Origin: Armatimonadia bacterium
GTDB taxonomy: Bacteria; Armatimonadota; Zipacnadia; Zipacnadales; JABUFB01
Direction of reading: 5' to 3'
DNA: 35,481 bases
NCBI GenBank assembly: GCA_039679385.1
Contig: JBDKVB010000088.1
Span: forward strand, 1 to 35,481
Shown: piece by piece, positions 16,706-25,090 of the stretch
Layout: every line of letters starts with the position of its first letter
How positions within the stretch are numbered: position 1 is the first letter of the stretch
Program-made: the position numbers and the translations under genes
Notes under the pieces: generated by a model
The model's database searches: none
The model's input: the letters and a program-made list of their open reading frames with translations, nothing else
Told to the model about the DNA's origin: nothing

Positions 16706-18844
16706 ATGGTGTCCAGCACCCACGAAGCCCAGACCCGCTCCACCGCACACTTCACCCACCTGCAGAAGCGCGACGGTCGCATCGTGCCCTTCGACCTGAG
16801 CAAGATCGCCCGTGCCATCGGCCGGGCCGGGCAGGCCACCGGCGAGTTCGCTGAGGACACCGGTCAGCACCTCGCCTTGCGTGTCCTGGCTCTAGCGCAG
16901 ACCGCGCTGCCATCCCAGACCCCGACCGTGGAGCAGATCCAGGATCTGGTCGAGGAGACGCTGCTCACCTCCCCCTTTCGCAAGACCGCCAAGGCCTACA
17001 TCCTCTACCGCGACCAGCACGCGCGGATCCGCGAGATGGTGCACCAGGCCGATCTGGAGATGGTCGACCACTACCTGGAGCGGTTGGACTGGAAGGTGAA
17101 GGAGAACAGCAACATGGGCTACTCCCTCCAGGGGCTGAACAACTACGTTGCCAGCCAGGTCACCGAGATTTACTGGCTCAACAAGATCTACTCCCCGGAG
17201 GTCCGCGAGGCGCACCTGGAGGGTGACTTGCACCTGCACGACCTGGGCCTGCTCTCCGTGTACTGCGTGGGGTGGGACCTGCAGGATCTGCTGCGTTCCG
17301 GGTTCCGTGGCGCTCCGGGTAAGGCGGAAAGTCGACCCGCACGTCACTTCCGCTCGGCCCTGGGGCAGATCGTCAACTACCTCTACACCCTGCAAGGCGA
17401 GGCGGCCGGCGCACAGGCCTTCTCCAGCTTCGACACGCTGCTGAGCCCCTTCATCCGCTATGATGGGCTGAGTCCCCGCGAGGTCAAGCAGGCCCTTCAG
17501 GAGTTCATCTTCAACCTCAACGTGCCCACGCGCGTCGGGTTCCAGACGCCCTTCACCAACGTAACCCTTGACCTGCAGCCGCCCACGACGCTTGCCGACC
17601 AGCCCGTACTCCTCGGTGGGGAGCCACAGTCGCAGACCTATGGCGACTTCGCCGAGGAGATGACCGTCTTCAACCGCGCCCTCCTGGAGGTGCTGGCCGA
17701 AGGCGATGCGCGGGGACGTGTCTTCACCTTCCCCATCCCCACCTACAATATCGCCGCCGATTTTGACTGGGAAGCACCAGGCATCGAGCGGCTCTGGGAA
17801 GTCACGGCGCGCTACGGGATTCCCTACTTCGCCAACTTCGTGAACTCCGACTTGTCTCCCGAGGACGCCCGCTCGATGTGCTGCCGACTGCGTCTCGACG
17901 TCCGCACTCTCCAGCGGCGGGGCGGGGGGTTGTTCGGTGCCAATCCGCTGACCGGCTCCGTCGGTGTCGTCACCCTCAACATGCCTCGTCTGGGTTACCT
18001 TGCCACCGATGAGGGCGACTTCCTGCGGCGTCTTGACCGCCTCATGCAGATCGCCTGCACCAGTCTCGAGACGAAGCGCAAGGTCCTTGAGCACTTCACG
18101 GAGGAGGGCCTGTACCCGTACACGCGTTACTACCTGCGCGACGTGTATGCGCGCTTCGGTAGCTTCTGGCACAACCACTTCTCTACCATCGGGCTTGTGG
18201 GGGTGAATGAGGCGTGCCGGAACCTGCTGCACACCGATGTGGGAACTCCGGAGGGGCAAGCCTTTGCCGTGCGCATCCTTACTCGCATGCGCGATCGTCT
18301 GGCTGCCTTTCAGGAGGAGACCGGGCACCTCTTCAACCTCGAGGCCACGCCCGCAGAGGGTACCAGCTACCGTCTGGCCCGGCTGGATGCGCAGCGCCTC
18401 CCGGGGATCCTCAGTGCCTGTGACGAGGGTGACGGCAGTGCTGAGCCCTTCTACACCAACTCGACTCAGCTTCCGGTCAACTACACCACCGACGTGTTTG
18501 AGGCCCTCGACCTACAGGATGAGCTGCAGACGCTCTACACCGGAGGCACCGTGCAGCACATCTTCCTGGGCGAGGCTGTGCCGGATCCCGGCGCGGTCAA
18601 GAGTTTCGTGCGCAAGGTCTGCGAGAACTACCGGCTCCCCTACTTCACGGTCACGCCGACCTTCTCCATCTGTCCGACCCATGGCTATCTGAGCGGCGAG
18701 GAGCCCAGGTGCCCGCAGTGCGGCGCAGAGACAGAGGTCTACTCCCGCGTCGTGGGATACCTGCGCCCGGTCTCGCAGTGGAATGCAGGCAAGCAGGCGG
18801 AGTTCGCCCGGCGCAGCACCTTCCGCATCGAGGCAGCGCAGTGA
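16706..18844 (+). CDS. nrdD: Anaerobic (class III) ribonucleoside-triphosphate reductase
   Basis: A 712-residue glycyl-radical enzyme that makes deoxyribonucleotides without oxygen. The N-terminus is an ATP-cone (about residues 14-105, KRDGRIVPFDLSKIARAI). The catalytic barrel includes NMGYSLQGLNNYV, LHLHDLG, a Cys pair in SMCCRLRLD, and SVGVVTLNMPRLGY. The C-terminal zinc site is CPTH...CPQC (C656, H659, C669, C672), followed by the radical loop RVVGYL with Gly684 and then WNAGKQAEF. This C-terminus resembles the Thermotoga type. The ATG at 16706 has GGGAGGAG 6 bases upstream. Its stop overlaps the GTG of nrdG by four bases. Expression is governed by the cobalamin riboswitch. All key residues are present. 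Confidence 0.95.
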   Translation: MVSSTHEAQTRSTAHFTHLQKRDGRIVPFDLSKIARAIGRAGQATGEFAEDTGQHLALRVLALAQTALPSQTPTVEQIQDLVEETLLTSPFRKTAKAYILYRDQHARIREMVHQADLEMVDHYLERLDWKVKENSNMGYSLQGLNNYVASQVTEIYWLNKIYSPEVREAHLEGDLHLHDLGLLSVYCVGWDLQDLLRSGFRGAPGKAESRPARHFRSALGQIVNYLYTLQGEAAGAQAFSSFDTLLSPFIRYDGLSPREVKQALQEFIFNLNVPTRVGFQTPFTNVTLDLQPPTTLADQPVLLGGEPQSQTYGDFAEEMTVFNRALLEVLAEGDARGRVFTFPIPTYNIAADFDWEAPGIERLWEVTARYGIPYFANFVNSDLSPEDARSMCCRLRLDVRTLQRRGGGLFGANPLTGSVGVVTLNMPRLGYLATDEGDFLRRLDRLMQIACTSLETKRKVLEHFTEEGLYPYTRYYLRDVYARFGSFWHNHFSTIGLVGVNEACRNLLHTDVGTPEGQAFAVRILTRMRDRLAAFQEETGHLFNLEATPAEGTSYRLARLDAQRLPGILSACDEGDGSAEPFYTNSTQLPVNYTTDVFEALDLQDELQTLYTGGTVQHIFLGEAVPDPGAVKSFVRKVCENYRLPYFTVTPTFSICPTHGYLSGEEPRCPQCGAETEVYSRVVGYLRPVSQWNAGKQAEFARRSTFRIEAAQ

Positions 18845-19458
18845 AGATCGGCGGCTACGAGCCCTGTAGTCTCTGCGACTACCCCGGCAAGGTAGCCGCG
18901 GCCGTGTTCATGCAAGGGTGCAACTTCCGCTGCCCCTTCTGCCACAACGCGCAGCTTCTGCCCCTGGACGCCCCGGCGGACAGGCTCCTGTCAGTGGAGG
19001 CTGTGCTGGAGCGGCTGCGTCGTGCGGGACGGAGACTTGATGCGGTCGTGGTCAGCGGCGGTGAACCGACGCTGCATGACGACTTGCCCGAGTTCCTCGC
19101 TGAGCTGCGCGGGTTGGGGCTGGAGGTGAAACTGGACACCAACGGGAGTCATCCCGGGATGCTGGCTCGCCTCTTGCGGGACGGGTTGGTGGACTTCGTT
19201 GCCATGGACCTCAAGGCACCGTGGGACAAGTACGACTTGCTGACCGGCGTGGCTGCACCCACCGAGGCGCTTCGGGAGAGTGTGGCGCTACTCGGCCGTA
19301 GCACCGTCGCTCACCAGTTCCGCACCACTTTCGTGACCGACCTACTGACCGAAGAGGATCTGCGGGACATACGTCGGCAGCTTCCCCCTGGTTCGGAGTA
19401 CAAGGTACAGCCCTTCCTTCGGAGCATGGCTCTCGATCCGCAACTGAGAAGACCCTGA
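18841..19458 (+). CDS. nrdG: Anaerobic RNR-activating radical SAM protein
   Basis: A 205-residue radical SAM activase that generates the glycyl radical on NrdD, using a 4Fe-4S cluster and SAM. The motif CNFRCPFC gives C27, C31 and C34. An upstream CSLCDYPGK segment is typical of the TIGR02495-type NrdG subfamily. SGGEPTLH and LDTNG are standard SAM-binding and substrate-loop blocks, and MDLKAPWDKYDLLTG is shared with this subfamily. The GTG start overlaps the nrdD stop (GTGA), so translation is coupled and stoichiometric. The protein ends PQLRRP, slightly shorter than some relatives. Confidence 0.93.
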   Translation: MKIGGYEPCSLCDYPGKVAAAVFMQGCNFRCPFCHNAQLLPLDAPADRLLSVEAVLERLRRAGRRLDAVVVSGGEPTLHDDLPEFLAELRGLGLEVKLDTNGSHPGMLARLLRDGLVDFVAMDLKAPWDKYDLLTGVAAPTEALRESVALLGRSTVAHQFRTTFVTDLLTEEDLRDIRRQLPPGSEYKVQPFLRSMALDPQLRRP

Positions 19459-19488
19459 GTGCCGGCGGACCTGCGTCTTCGAGGAGCA

Positions 19489-19517
19489 TTGTCCGCTTTT
19501 GTCAGGAGGTGTATATA
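19489..19517 (+). promoter_or_regulatory. Probable promoter for the trans-sulfuration gene
   Basis: TTGTCC (19489-19494), a 17-base spacer, and TATATA (19512-19517), about 100 bases before the PLP enzyme start. The -10 lies inside a small palindrome with GTG and CAC flanks (19509-19523), which could be a repressor site. It suggests that the gene is not simply part of the riboswitch operon. Confidence 0.5.
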
Positions 19518-19619
19518 TAGCACTCGAAGACTGTGAAGCCGGGCTGCGACGAGAGCAAAGGGATCGCCTGAGTGCCTGGGCCCCGCCGCGAGACGAGACT
19601 GTGCCACCAGGAGCGTGCC

Positions 19620-20747
19620 ATGAGACTCGAGACCGTGTGCGTACATGCCGGGGAGTACCTCGATGCCGAAACCGGCGGCGTCAACTCACCAATCTTCACC
19701 TCCACCGCCTACGAGTACCTCGGATGTGAGGAACCGCTCTACCAGCGCTACTTCAACACTCCGAACCAGGAGGCAGTAGTCGAGAAGCTCTGCGCACTCG
19801 AAGGCGCCGAGGACGGCATCGTGTGCGCCTCGGGGATGTCCGCCATCTCGACAGCCCTCCTCAGCTTTGCGCAGGCCGGCGACCATGTGGTACTCCAGGA
19901 CGATCTCTACGGCGGAACCCACGCCTTCGCCGAGAGGGGGTTCCCCCGACTGGGCATCGATTGTACCTTCGCTCCCTGCGATCCCGAAGGCCTCCAGGCG
20001 GCGCTGACGGACAAGACAAGGGTCCTCTACCTTGAGACACCCACGAACCCGCTGCTCAAGATCATCGACCTGCGTGCCATGGCCGAGATCGCCCGAGAAG
20101 CCGGCGTGGTGACCATTGTTGACAACACTTTCGCCTCGCCGATCAACCAGACGCCCATCCCCCTGGGGATCGACGTGGTGGTACACAGCGGGACCAAGTA
20201 CCTGGGCGGCCATAGCGACTTGCAGTGTGGCGCAGTCCTGGCGCGTCGCGAGTTGATGGAGCAGATCCGCGAGATCGCGACCCACTTCGGCGGCAGCCTC
20301 AACGCCGAGTCCTGCTACCTGATGGAGCGCAGCATGAAGACCCTTAGCCTGCGCGTGGAGCGCCAGACCTCCAATGCCATGGTGATCGCCCAGGCTCTCT
20401 CCGACCTGCCGCAGATCGGCGCCGTGTACTACCCTGGCCTGCCCAACCACCCCGGGCATGACCTCGCCCGCGAGCAGATGAAGGGCTTCGGCGCCATGCT
20501 GTCCTTTGAGTTGGCCGACCCAACCGCTTCGGCTGAGGACTACATGAGCCGACTGCAGATGATCCATCCTGCCCTCAGCCTTGGTGGCGTCGAGACCAAG
20601 ATCTGCGCTCCGGCCACGGCTTCGCACAGGACAATGGACCCCGAAGCGCGCCGGCGCATCGGCATCTCAGACCAGCTCCTGCGTCTCTCTGTGGGGATCG
20701 AGAACACCGAGGACATCCTATCAGACCTGCAGCAGGCCATGGGCTAG
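19620..20747 (+). CDS. Cystathionine gamma-synthase/lyase family PLP enzyme
   Basis: A 375-residue Cys/Met-metabolism PLP enzyme. The Schiff-base lysine is K193 in VVHSGTKYLGGHSD. Other family signatures are YQRYFNTPNQ (the Y-x-R phosphate contact from the neighbouring subunit), SGMSAIST, DDLYGGT, ETPTNPLLKIIDL, VDNTFASP and SLGGVETKICAPATASHRTM. It could be cystathionine gamma-synthase, gamma-lyase, O-acetylhomoserine sulfhydrylase or methionine gamma-lyase; sequence inspection alone cannot choose. The length of about 375 and the SLGGVE block favour the synthase/gamma-lyase branch. I chose the ATG at 19620 with AGGAG 7 bases upstream; 16 further codons are open upstream. It is convergent with the HerA-like gene. 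Confidence 0.9.
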   Translation: MRLETVCVHAGEYLDAETGGVNSPIFTSTAYEYLGCEEPLYQRYFNTPNQEAVVEKLCALEGAEDGIVCASGMSAISTALLSFAQAGDHVVLQDDLYGGTHAFAERGFPRLGIDCTFAPCDPEGLQAALTDKTRVLYLETPTNPLLKIIDLRAMAEIAREAGVVTIVDNTFASPINQTPIPLGIDVVVHSGTKYLGGHSDLQCGAVLARRELMEQIREIATHFGGSLNAESCYLMERSMKTLSLRVERQTSNAMVIAQALSDLPQIGAVYYPGLPNHPGHDLAREQMKGFGAMLSFELADPTASAEDYMSRLQMIHPALSLGGVETKICAPATASHRTMDPEARRRIGISDQLLRLSVGIENTEDILSDLQQAMG

Positions 20748-20810
20748 AACCGACTGCGGGAGGGCACATCCCCGAAGAGGACAAGCGCAGGATCCCCGGC
20801 GGCGACCCTC

Positions 20811-23393
20811 CTAGGCCGGGCCTGTAGCTCTCTGCGCTGCGGCAGGCAGCTCGAACAACGGCGTCGCCTGGCCGGAAGCGTCGATGGCCCAGGGCGCCCA
20901 GAGCAGAGCAAGCGAGGTCACCTGGATGTCGCTCCTCTTGGCCCGGAGGTCCACGGCCTCAAGGGCGAGTTGCGTGCCATCGACCGCCCGGTTGACCGCC
21001 TGCAGGTCCGCGTTGAACTCGGCCTCGAGTTCCGCCTGGCGTGTCTGAAGCTGCTCCAGTGAGTCCTCTGCCTCCGTTACCTCCCGGCCTCCACGACTCG
21101 CCCGAGTCGCACGGCGCAGCGTCGAGGCGGCGCGGTCCATCGTCTGCCGGCTCACCACCTTGCGCCCAAACAGTCCACCCAGCACCGTCGCTCCCAGGCT
21201 GACAACAGCGTCCAGGTTCTGGCTACTGTGTTCCGCCTGCTCGCGGGCGATCCGCTCCTGAGCCTGTCGGAGGCGTTCCTGAAGACTCGCCAGCCGGTCC
21301 GCGTACTTGGCCCGCACCTGCGCCATGGCCTGGTCTCGACGTTCCCTCGCAGCCTGGCCCAGGCGCATCCGGAACTGCACTTCCGTCTCCTCCGGATCCG
21401 AGACCCCCTTCGGGTCAGCGCACTTCCACAGGCGCAGCGGCATGTCGTTGTAGACGAAGGAGGTCAGGCCCTTGCGGTACTCCTCCAGCCTCCGTGCGCT
21501 CAGCGCTCCCTCACTCAGGGCGGCGAACTGTGCAGGAAGTGGCGCCGGCTCGGATTCCAGGGGCAGACTGCTCTCCTGCACGACCAGCGCACCCTCCCAG
21601 GATATCTGCCGGCCGGGTTCAGGCAGCTCGGCGATCCAGGCCCGCTCAAGGCTATAGTCGACGGCCGGGGTGACGCGCACGTAGCGGATCTCGGCGCAGG
21701 CCAGGAGGATCGGAGAGTACGTCACCTTCGCCCCCGCCGGCGGCTGAAGGGTGACTGGCAGATAGGACTGAGGCAGGCTGATCTCAGGGCCGATCGCCAT
21801 CTGTGCGGCAGGCTGGGCTGCTGCGATCGTCGGAAGGACGACCTGCGGCGCAACCTGTGACACCGGCTCAACCGGAGCAACCGTTTCGGGTACGGTCTGC
21901 GCCAGAGCAGGCGTCGGTGTTGTCAGGGCCCGCGGAGCCTGCGGAGCTGCCGCCGCTGGAGCTTGCACTGCCGGAAGTGGCGCTACGGCTGCCTGCGGTG
22001 TCAGCCGACGAATCTGCTCCCGGGTCAGTGGTCCGCTCAGGTAGGAGAGCGCCCAGCGGGTCTGGAACACCACCGGCGCGTCCTCGTGGACGTTGTGCAT
22101 CAGGAACACACGGTTGCTCAGCCCGGACAGAACCGCATCCATCCGCGACCGGTCAAACTGGCTTCCGGCAGTCGTCGCCGCACCCTCCAGCCCGTCGAGG
22201 ACCCTCGCCTTGTCCCTCTCCGTCTGCAGTCGCCCGATGAGCCAGGTGCCGGTGTTCGCCAGGCCCTTGTAGTCCAGGTCCACCGGGTTCTGTGTCGCCA
22301 GGAGGATCCCCAGACCGTAGGCTCGCGCCTGCTTGAGGAGCGTGAGCATCGGACGCTTGCACGGCGGCATGGCGGTCGGCGGGAAGTAACCGTAGATCTC
22401 GTCCATGTATAGCAGTGCCCGCAGACTCGGTGTGCCTGGCTGCTGGCGCATCCACGCGAGGACCTCGTTGAGCAGCAGCGTCACGAAGAACATCCGCTCC
22501 ACGTCCGAGAGGTGGGCGATGGACAGGATCGAGATTCGCGGCCGTCCCTCGGGGGTGTAGAGCAGTTGCCCGGCATCCAGCGGGTCTCCCTCAAGCCACG
22601 CACTGAACCCGGGCGAGGCAAGCAGGTTGTTGAGCTGCACCGCCAGTGCCATCCTGTCCTTCTCCGGGTACACGCTCTCCAGGTCCATGACCCCGATCGT
22701 GCTGAAGGGCGGTGTCTGGATGTCGGCAATCAGTTCCGCCAGCCCCAGGTTCCGTCCGCCCAGCCAGGCCGTCTCGATGATGGTCGATAGCAGGATGTGC
22801 TCGCGACTGCGGACCGAGTCGGCCTCGATCCCCAGCAGGGCGAGCAGTCCGGAGACGACGCTCTGGATGCGGTCGCGAACCAGCTCCATGTCCGCCATGT
22901 CCGCCGGAGCCTGCAGGGAGCGCAGGACACTGATGGGTCGCCCGGCAGTGCTGCCCGGGGTGTAGAGCGTAGCCTGTGCCGACTCCCTGAGGCGAGCGAT
23001 CCGTGCGCCATCCTGGCCCCAGTCGGCGAGTCCCTTACGCCAGGTCTCGGCGGTCTCAGTCGCGGCAGCCTCCGGGGTGAGGCCCTTCCGAGCTGCTGCG
23101 CTCTCGTCGATCCAGGGGCGGAAGTCCTCCGGTCGCAGTTCGGGGAAGGTCAGCATCAGGTTCCCGAGATCGCCCTTCGGGTCAACAACAATCGCGGGCA
23201 CCCCGTCTATGGCCGCCTCCTCGAGCAGAGATATCGACAGGCCTGTCTTGCCGCTGCCGGTCATCCCCACGCACAGGCCATGGGTGGTGAGGTCGCTCGA
23301 GTCGTAGAGCACCAGGTCGTCCCGTAGCTGCTGGCGCTCCAGGTCATACTCGCGTCCCAGATAGAACAGGCCCAGCTTCTCGAAATCCTGCAT
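20811..23393 (-). CDS. HerA-like/DUF87 family ATPase with C-terminal coiled coil
   Basis: An 860-residue P-loop ATPase of the HerA/FtsK superfamily. Walker A is GMTGSGKT (43-50), followed by VVDPKGDL (70-76), which is typical of HerA and VirB4-like ATPases. Walker B is ALLYMDEIYG (D331-E332), and a sensor-like segment ATQNPVDLDYKGL lies at 366-378. The motor domain ends near 460. An Ala/Pro/Val-rich linker covers about 468-530. A beta-rich part is followed by a long charged coiled coil (about 665-705) and a Gly-rich hydrophobic turn with LGGLFGRK. GAGGG precedes the ATG by 7 bases. HerA proteins pump or unwind DNA with NurA, but no nuclease gene is adjacent. The target could be DNA or a protein complex; this is not decided. 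Confidence 0.8.
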   Translation of the reverse strand: MQDFEKLGLFYLGREYDLERQQLRDDLVLYDSSDLTTHGLCVGMTGSGKTGLSISLLEEAAIDGVPAIVVDPKGDLGNLMLTFPELRPEDFRPWIDESAAARKGLTPEAAATETAETWRKGLADWGQDGARIARLRESAQATLYTPGSTAGRPISVLRSLQAPADMADMELVRDRIQSVVSGLLALLGIEADSVRSREHILLSTIIETAWLGGRNLGLAELIADIQTPPFSTIGVMDLESVYPEKDRMALAVQLNNLLASPGFSAWLEGDPLDAGQLLYTPEGRPRISILSIAHLSDVERMFFVTLLLNEVLAWMRQQPGTPSLRALLYMDEIYGYFPPTAMPPCKRPMLTLLKQARAYGLGILLATQNPVDLDYKGLANTGTWLIGRLQTERDKARVLDGLEGAATTAGSQFDRSRMDAVLSGLSNRVFLMHNVHEDAPVVFQTRWALSYLSGPLTREQIRRLTPQAAVAPLPAVQAPAAAAPQAPRALTTPTPALAQTVPETVAPVEPVSQVAPQVVLPTIAAAQPAAQMAIGPEISLPQSYLPVTLQPPAGAKVTYSPILLACAEIRYVRVTPAVDYSLERAWIAELPEPGRQISWEGALVVQESSLPLESEPAPLPAQFAALSEGALSARRLEEYRKGLTSFVYNDMPLRLWKCADPKGVSDPEETEVQFRMRLGQAARERRDQAMAQVRAKYADRLASLQERLRQAQERIAREQAEHSSQNLDAVVSLGATVLGGLFGRKVVSRQTMDRAASTLRRATRASRGGREVTEAEDSLEQLQTRQAELEAEFNADLQAVNRAVDGTQLALEAVDLRAKRSDIQVTSLALLWAPWAIDASGQATPLFELPAAAQRATGPA

Positions 23394-23761
23394 CTTCCGG
23401 CCCTCAAGAGGTCCCTGCAGCCGCCCTCACGATACAGACGGCCAGGGGAGTTGAGATAGGGAGGAGCCACCGGTCGAGTTGTCTGGCCGAGTCTCGTCAC
23501 CAGGCTCCTCAACCCGCGCCTTGCGTTGCGAAAAGCCACTCCCACTTCTCGTTCTCCCCGGGATATCCTGCAGGTCGCCTTCGCCGACCTGGAGCGGGCC
23601 GACCGTCTCTGTCGCGAGCAGCGGTCCCCTCCTCCCGGTCGAGGGAGGGAGTGTGATCGGGGAGGCGAATAGGCCCTGCGCAGATACCAAGGACACTGCG
23701 ATCCTCCCTGGGCGCTGATATCACCCAGCGGAGCAAGCCATACCCTCTAGGGAGCGTAACC
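23394..23761. other. Intergenic region between divergent genes
   Basis: There is no convincing gene in these 368 bases between the HerA-like gene and the Gfo/Idh/MocA gene, which point away from each other, so it must hold two promoters. One perfect 7-bp hairpin (23571-23577 with 23585-23591) is visible. I could not pick out reliable -35/-10 pairs. Confidence 0.5.
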
Positions 23762-25045
23762 ATGGGACTCAAAATCGGACTGTGCGGGACAGGACAGTTC
23801 GGGAGCTGCTTTGTGCCGGTATTCCTGCGCCATCCGGACGTCTCTGAAGTCTACCTGGCAGACCTCGTGCCGGATCGTCTGGCGAAGGTCGCCGAGCGTA
23901 ACGGTGTCACCAAGACCTTCGATTCGCTGGAGGCCCTGTGCGCCAGTGACTGCGACTGCATCGCGTTGTTCACCCAGCGCTGGACCCATGCGCCTCAGGC
24001 GATCACGGCGCTGAAAGCGGGCAAGCACGTCTACAGCGCCGTCCCTGCAGCCGCCTCGCTGGAGGACCTGGCAGAGTTGGTCGACACCGTCAAGTCCACC
24101 GGCATGATCTACATGCTCGGCGAGACCAGCTACTACCGGGCGCAGACCACCTTCTGCCGCAACAAGTTCGCCCGCGGCGAGTTCGGCGAGTTCGTCTACG
24201 GCGAGGGCCAGTACCACCACGACATGGCCCACTTCTACTCCTCCTATATGTACAGCGGGGGACCCGATTGGAAGAAGACCGCGGGCTTCCCGCCCATGCT
24301 CTACCCGACCCACTCCACAGCCTTCGTCCTGAGTGTGACCTTCCGGCGCATGACGGAGGTGACGTGCTATGGGTACGTCGATCACCATCAGGACGGCGTC
24401 TTCGACCCCGAGTTGAGCCTGTGGCAGAACATCTTCAGCAACGAATCGGGCCTCTTCCGTACCTCCGACGGCGGCATGGCCAGGATCAACGAGTTCCGCC
24501 GCATCGGCGCCGGTGATGGGCGTATGACGATCATGGGCACCCGCGCCGCCTACGAGGAACAGCCCGGCCAGGGCGTCTACACCTGGCTCGACTTCCCGGA
24601 GGACTACGGCAAGAACGGCGAGATCCCCTACGCCGAGACCAACAAGCTGGTGCCGCTCAAGCGCGAGGATGTCAGCGCAATCCGCACCTTCGACGGCGTC
24701 GAGATCACCGAGGAGAACCTGGGTGACCTGCCCCGCGAGTACCTGGGCAAGAAGTTCCTGGGGATCTCCGGGGCGCAGCCCTACTGGCAGTTGCCGGTCG
24801 AGTTTGCCGGAGTGCCCAATGGCCATGACGGGACGCATGTGTTCCTGGTGAATGACTTCCTCCGCTGCGTCGTCAATCACAAGCTCCCACAGAACAACGT
24901 CTGGCAGGCAGCCCGCTACAATGCACCGGGAATGGTCGCTCACGAGTCGGCCAAGCGCGATGGTGAGCGCATGGTGATCCCCGACTTCGGAATGCCGCCT
25001 GCCGATTGGGAGCTTCTGGATCCGATCGCTACGCTCAAGCCCTAA
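23762..25045 (+). CDS. Gfo/Idh/MocA family oxidoreductase
   Basis: A 427-residue NAD(P)-dependent dehydrogenase-like protein. The N-terminal Rossmann motif is GTGQFG (G9-x-G11-xx-G14), with an acidic residue after strand 2 (YLADL). The C-terminal part is the alpha/beta sheet domain of the family, with GYVDHHQDGVF and a late NAPGMVAHESAKRDGE segment. Usual members carry an EKP motif whose lysine is catalytic; here the aligned stretch is KHVYSAVPAAASLED, with A93-V94-P95 in place of E-K-P. The chemistry may therefore differ from simple sugar oxidation. GGGAG lies before the ATG. It opens a long same-direction block of carbohydrate genes. Confidence 0.85.
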   Translation: MGLKIGLCGTGQFGSCFVPVFLRHPDVSEVYLADLVPDRLAKVAERNGVTKTFDSLEALCASDCDCIALFTQRWTHAPQAITALKAGKHVYSAVPAAASLEDLAELVDTVKSTGMIYMLGETSYYRAQTTFCRNKFARGEFGEFVYGEGQYHHDMAHFYSSYMYSGGPDWKKTAGFPPMLYPTHSTAFVLSVTFRRMTEVTCYGYVDHHQDGVFDPELSLWQNIFSNESGLFRTSDGGMARINEFRRIGAGDGRMTIMGTRAAYEEQPGQGVYTWLDFPEDYGKNGEIPYAETNKLVPLKREDVSAIRTFDGVEITEENLGDLPREYLGKKFLGISGAQPYWQLPVEFAGVPNGHDGTHVFLVNDFLRCVVNHKLPQNNVWQAARYNAPGMVAHESAKRDGERMVIPDFGMPPADWELLDPIATLKP

Positions 25046-25090
25046 CAGGGCGCAGTCCGGAAAGCGCTGTGTCTGCAACGGAGGGAGTCG

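Noticed and set aside
19509-19523. A possible NrdR box near the end of the nrdDG operon.
   Set aside because: The NrdR consensus has ACAC...GTGT flanks. Here the flanks are GTG...CAC, and the site lies downstream of nrdDG.
20795-20820. A hairpin between the convergent PLP enzyme and HerA-like genes.
   Set aside because: It has only 6 bp with a 14-base loop and overlaps the end of a coding region; too weak to call.
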